Made by a program: the position numbers and the translations under genes. The notes beneath the pieces are model-generated. The model was not told the origin of the DNA. It did no database searches and was given only the letters and a program-made list of their open reading frames with translations. This document shows positions 6,824 to 13,600 of a stretch of DNA of 17,184 nt, piece after piece. The DNA lies in NCBI GenBank assembly GCA_018224415.1, contig JAGTUZ010000030.1, forward strand, positions 1 through 17,184, read 5' to 3'. The stretch's first letter is position 1. Every line of letters begins with the position of its first letter. This DNA comes from Bacteroidota bacterium. GTDB taxonomy: Bacteria; Bacteroidota; Ignavibacteria; SZUA-365.

Positions 6824-8305
6824 TCACCGCATGGCCTCTTCCGCGACCTTGCGAAAATGGAACCCGTAAATCGCGAAAAGAATGGCGAGCGGAAACAGCT
6901 GCGGTTTCCGGACCAGCGACCAGAAGAAAAGCCGCCAGTAGTGTGAGCGCTCGGGTCCGATGATCCCGAGCAGCAGCATCGACCGGAGCAATGCGAAGAT
7001 GTATCGTCCGTTGATGTACACGGCCTTTTTCTCGGGATTGAATTCCGAGAGAAAGCGGTGCACGCGCGCATAGTAGTGCTTCGGAGTGTAGAGCGCTTCG
7101 AGGACGGCGTGATACCCCTCGATCAGATGCTGTTTGTCCATGCGCGGAACGAAATTCATCGCCGCGTCCATGTTGTTGCCCGAGAAGCTGTGCAGCAGCC
7201 GTCCCTCGGCCTGCATGCGCGCATGGAGCCGCGTCCCGGTCGGCGCATTGAGCAGCCCGACCATGGCGGTGACAATGCCTGTCTCCTGTATAAATGTTGT
7301 GAGGCGATCAAAGATCGCGGGCGGATCCTCATCAAAGCCGAGGATGAATCCTCCCTGCACCTCTATCCCTGCGCGCTGTATGACACGGACACTTTCGACC
7401 AGGTCACGATGCCTGTTCTGTGACTTGCCGCATTCGATCAGGCTGTTTTCGTGCGGCGTTTCAATGCCGATAAACACCGCCTCGAAGCCCGCATGAACCA
7501 TGAGGCGCAGCAGTTCCTCGTCATCTGCGAGATTGATCGACGCCTCGGTGTTCAGGAAAAACGGGCGGCGATGCTGCTCCATCCACTCGGTGATGGCAGG
7601 AAGGATATCGTTTTTGAGCTTGCGACGATTGCCGATGAAGTTGTCGTCGACGAAGAACAGCGGCCCCTTCCATCCGGCCTCCAGCAGGGCGTCGAGTTCG
7701 GCGATGATCTGGTGACGCGATTTCGTGCGCGGCTCGCGGCCGAGCAATACGGTGATGTCGCAGAATTCACAGTCGAACGGACAGCCTCGGGAATACTGGA
7801 GATTCATCGACGAATATTCTTTCATCGAGATCAGGCTCCAATCCGGCACGGGGATGCTCTCCGCATCCGCCCAACGCTTGGAGGTGTAACAATGACTCGC
7901 GTGTCCTTCCTCGAAATCGCGCAGGAATTCGGGAAGCGTCAACTCGGCCTCGTTGAGCACGAGATGGTCGACATGGCTATACATGTGCGGGTTTGTGGTG
8001 AAATGCGGGCCGCCTGCAACAATTCGTTTTCCCATCGCCTGGCAGCGGGCGATCACGCTATCGGCGCTCTCGCATTGAATGGACATCGCGCTGATGAAAA
8101 CCACGTCGGCCCAGTCAATGTCAGCGTCGCGGAGTTCCCTGATGTTCATATCCACCAATCGTTTCACCCAGGTGCCCGGCAGCATCGTCGATACCGTGAG
8201 AAGGCCGAGTGGAGGGAAACTCGCCTTCAGCGCAAGGAATTTCAACGCATGCCGGAAACTCCAGAAGGTGTTTGGGGACTCAGGATACACAAGCAGGCAA
8301 TTCAT
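6824..8305 (-). CDS. B12-binding-domain radical SAM protein (DUF4070 type)
   Basis: A 493-residue protein. Residues about 1-135 are a cobalamin-binding-like Rossmann domain (LLVYPESPNTFWSF, PPLGLLTVS, VAGGPHFTT); it has VDMNIREL where the DxHxxG histidine motif would be. The radical SAM core at about 165-370 carries the cluster motif C175-x3-C179-x2-C182 in YSRGCPFDCEFCD, with FVDDNFIGN and GGFILGFDEDP. Residues about 370-493 correspond to the DUF4070 region and end in a hydrophobic stretch that may touch the membrane. The family includes the hopanoid C2-methylase HpnP but most members are uncharacterised, so the substrate is unknown. I moved the start to 8303-8305 because GGAGG lies about six bases upstream; the ATG nine codons earlier (8332) has no such site. 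It appears to be transcribed alone. Confidence 0.9.
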   Translation of the reverse strand: MNCLLVYPESPNTFWSFRHALKFLALKASFPPLGLLTVSTMLPGTWVKRLVDMNIRELRDADIDWADVVFISAMSIQCESADSVIARCQAMGKRIVAGGPHFTTNPHMYSHVDHLVLNEAELTLPEFLRDFEEGHASHCYTSKRWADAESIPVPDWSLISMKEYSSMNLQYSRGCPFDCEFCDITVLLGREPRTKSRHQIIAELDALLEAGWKGPLFFVDDNFIGNRRKLKNDILPAITEWMEQHRRPFFLNTEASINLADDEELLRLMVHAGFEAVFIGIETPHENSLIECGKSQNRHRDLVESVRVIQRAGIEVQGGFILGFDEDPPAIFDRLTTFIQETGIVTAMVGLLNAPTGTRLHARMQAEGRLLHSFSGNNMDAAMNFVPRMDKQHLIEGYHAVLEALYTPKHYYARVHRFLSEFNPEKKAVYINGRYIFALLRSMLLLGIIGPERSHYWRLFFWSLVRKPQLFPLAILFAIYGFHFRKVAEEAMR

Positions 8306-8445
8306 CAGGGGCCTCCGTGCTGCGGCATTCATGAGCGTCGTCGTCGAGGAATCGGCGGTTGGAATTTCTTTAGAATCCTCATGCGGGACGAGAGATTCAA
8401 TCGATCAAAAGGGCGAAAAAGGGATTAATTCCGCTGGAATCGAAA

Positions 8446-8475
8446 CGCGCGGTAACCGTCTTTCGGCCACCGCGC
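8446..8475 (-). other. GC-rich hairpin, function unknown
   Basis: A perfect 7-bp stem GCGCGGT (8446-8452) pairs with ACCGCGC (8469-8475). An inner CCG/CGG pairing extends it and leaves a five-base TCTTT loop on the plus strand. On the minus strand it is followed by GTTTCGATT, a poor T-tract. It may be a secondary terminator or a leader structure of the radical SAM transcript. Confidence 0.4.
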
Positions 8476-8497
8476 ATTTCTGTGTCTCCTGAACCTG

Positions 8498-8565
8498 GAG
8501 AAAACAAGACCATAGAAGTGACCTATGGAATACCAGCCCTCGGAGAAGGCTCCTGACAGGGCAGG
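8498..8565 (-). terminator. Tandem hairpins, probable terminator of the surface-protein operon
   Basis: Twelve bases after the stop of the FN3 gene (minus strand) a hairpin at 8533-8565 pairs GCCCT with AGGGC and, inside it, GGAG with CTCC around a CCTT loop. An outer CC/GG extends it past one T-T mismatch. A second hairpin at 8510-8528 (CCATAG, 7-nt loop, CTATGG) is followed on the minus strand by the T-rich run TCTTGTTTTC. Together they fit an intrinsic terminator, although the second stem is short. Confidence 0.5.
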
Positions 8566-8576
8566 TTGCTGTGGGA

Positions 8577-10607
8577 TCAGCGCAGGATCACGGCGACCTC
8601 GCGGCCGGGAGGGCTTTCCTGTCCGGCCTGGCCGACGGTAGTCAGGTAGTAGAACACTGGAGATTCCCGCTCCTTGATTTCATCGACATAGCCGATGATG
8701 TCGAGGGAGAAGGACTTCACCAGTTGCGGCGTGCGGCCGCGGGTGTAACGATAGAGCCGGAATTCCTTTGCGGACGGCTGTGCGATTTCGTCCCAGCGCA
8801 GGCTGACGATGCGTCCCTGCGGCTGGGCGGTCAGGTTCGCGGGCGGATACACGTCCGGGATCGGGATCTCCGCATGCGCGACGAGGCTCGGGGCGCTGCT
8901 GTCACCCACTGCGCCGAAGGCGCGCACGATGTACTCATAACGCGCGCCCGGTTGCACGTCCGTGTCGGTCATCGCGTTTTCCCAGGATTCGAGCAGCGTG
9001 TCGGCCAGGGGACGCCATGCTCTGTCCTCGGCGCTCCTTCGGTAGACCTGATAGCCCATCAGTCCCTCGCTGCGATTGTGCTGCTGGTCCCAGTAGAGAT
9101 GCACCTGCGTTCCCGCCACGCGGGCGTTGAGGCCGCGCGGCGCCGCCAGGGTGACGATGATCCCCGGAACGGCAGACACGGTGTCGGACAGGGGACTCTG
9201 CACATGCGAGGTGTTTTCGCTTTTCATGGCGTAGTAATAAGACCGGCTGCCGAGAAGTCCGAGCGTGTCGATGTAGCTGGTCTGCGTCGGTGGAATGCGG
9301 ATGGAAATCTGCTGCATCTCCATGCCTTCGCCGCCGGAGCGATACACGTAGTATCCGTCGAGCTGCTGGACGGTGTCGGATTCCCAGCTCAGGCGCACAC
9401 CGCCGTCGACGGCCCGGGCCTGCACGCCGTTCGGCGGGACCGGCTCTTCGCTGGTTTTCCAGATGCCGATCAGCACTGCGCTGGGAGAGGAGCGGTTGCC
9501 GTCCGGTCCGACCAGGCGCAGACGGTAGTAATAGCGCTTCATTGGCGTGATGGTCATGTCGAGGAAACTGGTGTCGTTCACTCCGGCAGTAAACAATTCG
9601 ACGAAGCCGGAATCGATTTTCGGTCCTCGCTCGATCAGGATGCCGGCCACGGCAGACGGCTCGCGCAGGCGCCAGGTGAGCAGGAGTCCCGCCGTGTCGA
9701 TGGAATGGACTTTCATCCGCTCCGGCAGGGGAACATGGGACATGCGGAAAGACAGCACGGTCGAGGTGTCACTGACCGGGCCTTCGTTACGGAAATAGTC
9801 TTGCGGAATCATGTAATACTGGTACACGGTGCCTTTCCGCACGGTCTTGTCGTACACCAGGCAGATCATCGTGTCGTTTTCCAGCGTCAATGCCTTGGAC
9901 ACCGTGCAGCAGCTGTCGAGGACCTCGGTGCTGAGTTCGGTGAACGCCCCCTGCAAACCTTCCCGCCGGAACACGCGGAAGTCCGACGGGGGCAGTCCGC
10001 CACCGACGCGGTAGCGCACACTGATGGCGGTCGGTTCGCCGGTCGTGCGATGGCCTTGCAGCGTCGCGACGTCGCCGGCGCCCGGCCAGTTTGCGGCGGG
10101 CGTGACAAAGGCCTCGCGCACCGTTCCGTCGGCGAGCACATGGGAGATGCGGTATTCGAGCAGCTCCGCCCGTGGCGCCCCGGTGTCGAGGTAGCGCACG
10201 CCGAGCGCGAGCTGCACAGGGAGCAGGCGGCTGGCCATGCCGATGGTTTTCAGGTCACGTCCTTCCGAGAGCCTCTGGTACAGCAAGGCGGCGTCGATCG
10301 TGACGTCGTGCAGTTCAGGGAAGCGCGTGGCGAGTCCGGCCAATGTGCCGGAGAGTTCGGCGGCGCTCGACGGTCCGCGGACATCCGCGACCGGAGTCCA
10401 TTCACGTGATCCTTTCACCCTCCTCTCGATGCGGTAGGCATCGGCCTGACGGCCATCGACGGTGGCGGGCAGCACCCAGTTGCCGAGATCGACGTACATG
10501 CCGTCGGGTCCGCCATGGGCGAGACCGGTCTGCGACTGCAGCGTATCATGACAGAGGAAAAGCAGCGCCGCGGCGCACAGGGCCGAAATGAGAATGCGGT
10601 AACGCAT
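8577..10607 (-). CDS. Secreted multi-fibronectin-III domain protein
   Basis: A 676-residue exported protein. Residues 1-25 are a signal peptide (MRYRILISALCAAALLFL). The rest is a chain of about six FN3-like modules: a divergent one in the first 75 residues of the mature protein, then about 188-290, 291-383, 388-481, 485-580 and 585-675. The last three are clear, with PPNGVQA/APRGLNA/PPANLTA strand starts and central GYYVYR, GYQVYRR and FRLYRY segments. C233-C234 form a vicinal cysteine pair. There is no T9SS sorting tail and no catalytic motif, so it is probably a structural or binding protein at the cell envelope. The ATG at 10605-10607 was preferred because it starts the signal peptide and has GGAGG eight bases upstream. 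It begins 13 bp after the giant TANFOR-like gene, with its ribosome binding site inside that gap, so the two are almost certainly co-expressed. Confidence 0.88.
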   Translation of the reverse strand: MRYRILISALCAAALLFLCHDTLQSQTGLAHGGPDGMYVDLGNWVLPATVDGRQADAYRIERRVKGSREWTPVADVRGPSSAAELSGTLAGLATRFPELHDVTIDAALLYQRLSEGRDLKTIGMASRLLPVQLALGVRYLDTGAPRAELLEYRISHVLADGTVREAFVTPAANWPGAGDVATLQGHRTTGEPTAISVRYRVGGGLPPSDFRVFRREGLQGAFTELSTEVLDSCCTVSKALTLENDTMICLVYDKTVRKGTVYQYYMIPQDYFRNEGPVSDTSTVLSFRMSHVPLPERMKVHSIDTAGLLLTWRLREPSAVAGILIERGPKIDSGFVELFTAGVNDTSFLDMTITPMKRYYYRLRLVGPDGNRSSPSAVLIGIWKTSEEPVPPNGVQARAVDGGVRLSWESDTVQQLDGYYVYRSGGEGMEMQQISIRIPPTQTSYIDTLGLLGSRSYYYAMKSENTSHVQSPLSDTVSAVPGIIVTLAAPRGLNARVAGTQVHLYWDQQHNRSEGLMGYQVYRRSAEDRAWRPLADTLLESWENAMTDTDVQPGARYEYIVRAFGAVGDSSAPSLVAHAEIPIPDVYPPANLTAQPQGRIVSLRWDEIAQPSAKEFRLYRYTRGRTPQLVKSFSLDIIGYVDEIKERESPVFYYLTTVGQAGQESPPGREVAVILR

Positions 10608-10620
10608 GGCTGTTCCTCCG

Positions 10621-13600
10621 TTACTTGAAATAGAATTTGAAATACTTGTCGTCGGATCCGACATAGCCCTTCATGCCGAGCGTGATGCTGGCGCTGACGG
10701 ATTCCTTGTCGCAGAGTGACCCGTCGCATTCCGAGTCGCAGATGCCCCAGCCCGCGTAGGCCGTGCCATAGAGCGTGATGGGGAAGTCGCCGAGCACGTA
10801 CCAGGTCCCATCGGATTGATACATGCCCTCCACGTTGGGTTCGATCAGGACCCCGGCGGAAACGCCGGCGCAGGCGATGACAACGGACATGCCGACGCCC
10901 GCCTCGAGTTTGCCGATGCCACGGATGGAGATGAAATACGTATCGACAGGTCCGAAATTCATGCCGAAGCGCGCGTTGGCGCCCACCTGGCAGATCATGT
11001 AGGCTTTGACAATGCCGAAATCGAAGTCGAAGTTCGGGCAGAATACCGGGGGCGGTATCATGACCGTGCCTTCGAAGAAGAAGCCGTTGAAGTTGTGGAA
11101 TTGCGGCGGGAGGCTCTTGCGCTCGTACGAGTAATCGGCGAACTGATCGAGCTGCTCCTGCGTCAGCTTGAAATTTCCGACCGCGAAAGCAGCCGTTCCG
11201 TCGACCTTCGGCTGCGGCAGTGTGAAGGAGGCACCGACAAAGAAGTACCAGCCCTTGCCCGCGCCGCTGACGAGCAGCGTGGCGTCGCCGACGATGTATG
11301 TGCCGTCGAGATCCTGCTCCACGTGCATCGTCCCTTCGAGCTGTTGTTCCTGGAAATTGTAGACCAGGGAAATGTCGCCGAACGGGGTCTCGATCTTGTC
11401 GACGCCGATCGATTGGCCGTCTGCGACGATGTCGCCCTGAACGGTAAACTTCAGCCGTCCGCCCTGGTCCTTGTTCTGCAGGTCGCCCTCGAACCAGAAC
11501 AGCTCCCAGGCGTCGTTGCTGACATGCATCTCGCCGACCACGTCCGTCATCTTGACCTCGGTGCCGACGTCCACCACTTCGCCTTCGTTGACGATGAGTT
11601 CGGTTTTGGCGGGAGTGTGGTGCAGCATGGCGCCCAGGCTGAAAGCGTCTTGCTCATAGATGGTCACACCCGAATGCAGCCCTCCGACCTGCCAGTCCTG
11701 CTCGCCCTTCGCCGTCTTGAACTTGATATTCACACCGTTGACCGTGATGGTCTCGTTGATCGCATCCGGTTGAAAGACGATTTCGTCCTCATGTTCACGG
11801 ATATGCGCGATATGGTTGATCATGGGGAGATTCGGGATACCGAGGTCGAGAGAGCCGGCGATCTGGATGTAGTCGGTTTTCGGAATGAACTGGTTGATGA
11901 CGTACTGTCCGACCTTCGACAGCGTCACGATGGCGCCAGACTTCATCGTGAATCCCTTGGCGCCGCTGGACTGGAAGTAGAAATTCTCGAAGCGGATGCG
12001 GTCGGACGGGTCCATCGGGAAAATCGGACTCATCCATCCGCATTCATCCTCGCCCAGTGTTTTGGGGCCGACGGAGAGCATCCAGTGCATTGTCCCCGGG
12101 TCGAAGCCGAACTGCACATCGCCCGTGATGTTGATTTCCGCCACGGTGGACATGATGATTTTGTCGATCGTCTCGAAGTCACCGAAGGTGATCTGGTTGG
12201 GGAAGACCTGCATCCCCACGAAGGGGACGCCGAGGAAACCGGCACGCACCGTGCCGCTGTCGAGCGACAGACCGTTCTGGTCCAGCGTCCACGAGCGGGA
12301 GTCGATCTTCCAGTCTTCCTCGAGCACGATGAGCAGGTCGTCGTTCGAGCCGACAGTCTCCACGTCGTTGTGATGCACGCGCAACGCGCCGATGTCGATG
12401 GCAAGATCGGGCGTTGCGATGTTCTGGATGTTTGTATGCAGTATCGTGGCGAGCGAGAGCGTGTCGTCGCGGAAATACGAACGCATGGAGTCACAGGACG
12501 TCTGGAAGTCGTAGAGTTCGTATTTCAGGGCGTTGCCGTCCTCTCCGAGCGGATGGAAGCCCTGTGGGAGGGTGGACGCCGGACTGCCGTCGGAAGTAAT
12601 GGCTGGAATGATCAGACCTTCGGCCGTTCCCGGTGCGATGGAGAGCGCGATGTTCGCCATACCCAGGTCGAGCGAACCTCCGGGGAACGTAAAGGAATTG
12701 GCCTTGATGGTGACAGCGCCGAAAATCTCGCCGCGGCCGTCGGTACGGCGCACGCGCAGACCGTTTTCCGTGTCGTGCTGGAGTCCACGGTACACGCCGT
12801 TGAAGGCCGTGATGTCCCAGATGTTTACCGGCGTTACCAATGGCAATGTGCTCGGTTCGGCGTAGGGAATGCCGTTCTCGTTCGACTGCGAGGATGCCTC
12901 GATCACGATCTCGACGAAGGGCAGACCCGACGTGCTGTCTTCCGGACCGAATTGCGCGCTTGTTGCCAGCTCGACGAAGGTACCGGAAATCTCCACGCCA
13001 CGAGAGGTGGAATCCAGGAAGGTGACCTCGATCGGGAAGCCGAGCAGTGTTGTGATGTCCATGTCGTTGTAGGCAGTCAGCTCGAAATCAAGAATGCTCT
13101 CCTGTCCCCGCGTGATTTCGATCGCGGCTGTGTCGCCAATAAGCTGGCTCTTCGATTTAGCCGCCAGGAAGTTGTGCATCCCGGCGCGTATGCCGCGGAG
13201 CACGTACTTCCCCTGTGCGTCGGTGTACGTCTGCTGTGGTTCAGCCTCGGCGGGGTTGTCGTACAGCGCCACGCGGGCCCCGGCGACGCGCACCTCGCCG
13301 ACACTGACCGTGCCGGTCAGGCGACCGCCGAGTTCCACCGGGACGTTCATCTCGAACCACACAGGAGCCTCGTCGAGGACGTTCGCCGACACTTCTTTTG
13401 GTACGAAATCCTTGTCGGGTGGACCCGTCACCTTCACGTCGGCCTGGTCGCTTGGGCTGAACCAGACGAAATATTGCACGCCGAATGCGTCGATGGAGTC
13501 GGGTTTCTCCCCGTTGACGGTAATGGTGCAACCCTGCAGGACGATGTTGTTGGACAGCAGGGGGAGGAGGAACTGGTTGATGCCGATATTTGCCGCCATG

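Larger units (their letters stand above)
8306..8576. other. Intergenic region upstream of the radical SAM gene
   Basis: A 271-bp non-coding gap between two minus-strand genes. It must contain the end of the surface-protein operon and probably the radical SAM gene's own promoter. Three hairpins lie in its upstream half and are described separately. No clear -35/-10 pair was found. I saw no recognisable cobalamin riboswitch features. Confidence 0.6.

Noticed and set aside
6817..6824. AGCCGGCT palindrome as a terminator between convergent genes
   Set aside because: Eight bases with no loop and no T-tract, and such short palindromes are common by chance.
7451..8428. A plus-strand open frame of 325 codons opposite the radical SAM gene
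   Set aside because: The radical SAM frame has the CxxxCxxC motif and known family segments; the opposite frame has none.
8306..8445. Cobalamin riboswitch upstream of the B12 radical SAM gene
   Set aside because: I could not find the expected conserved box or junction structure in this short leader; only simple hairpins and a ribosome binding site are visible.
8571..10409. A 612-codon plus-strand open frame opposite the FN3 gene
   Set aside because: It has the same antisense character. The minus-strand frame has clear FN3 modules, a signal peptide and GGAGG.
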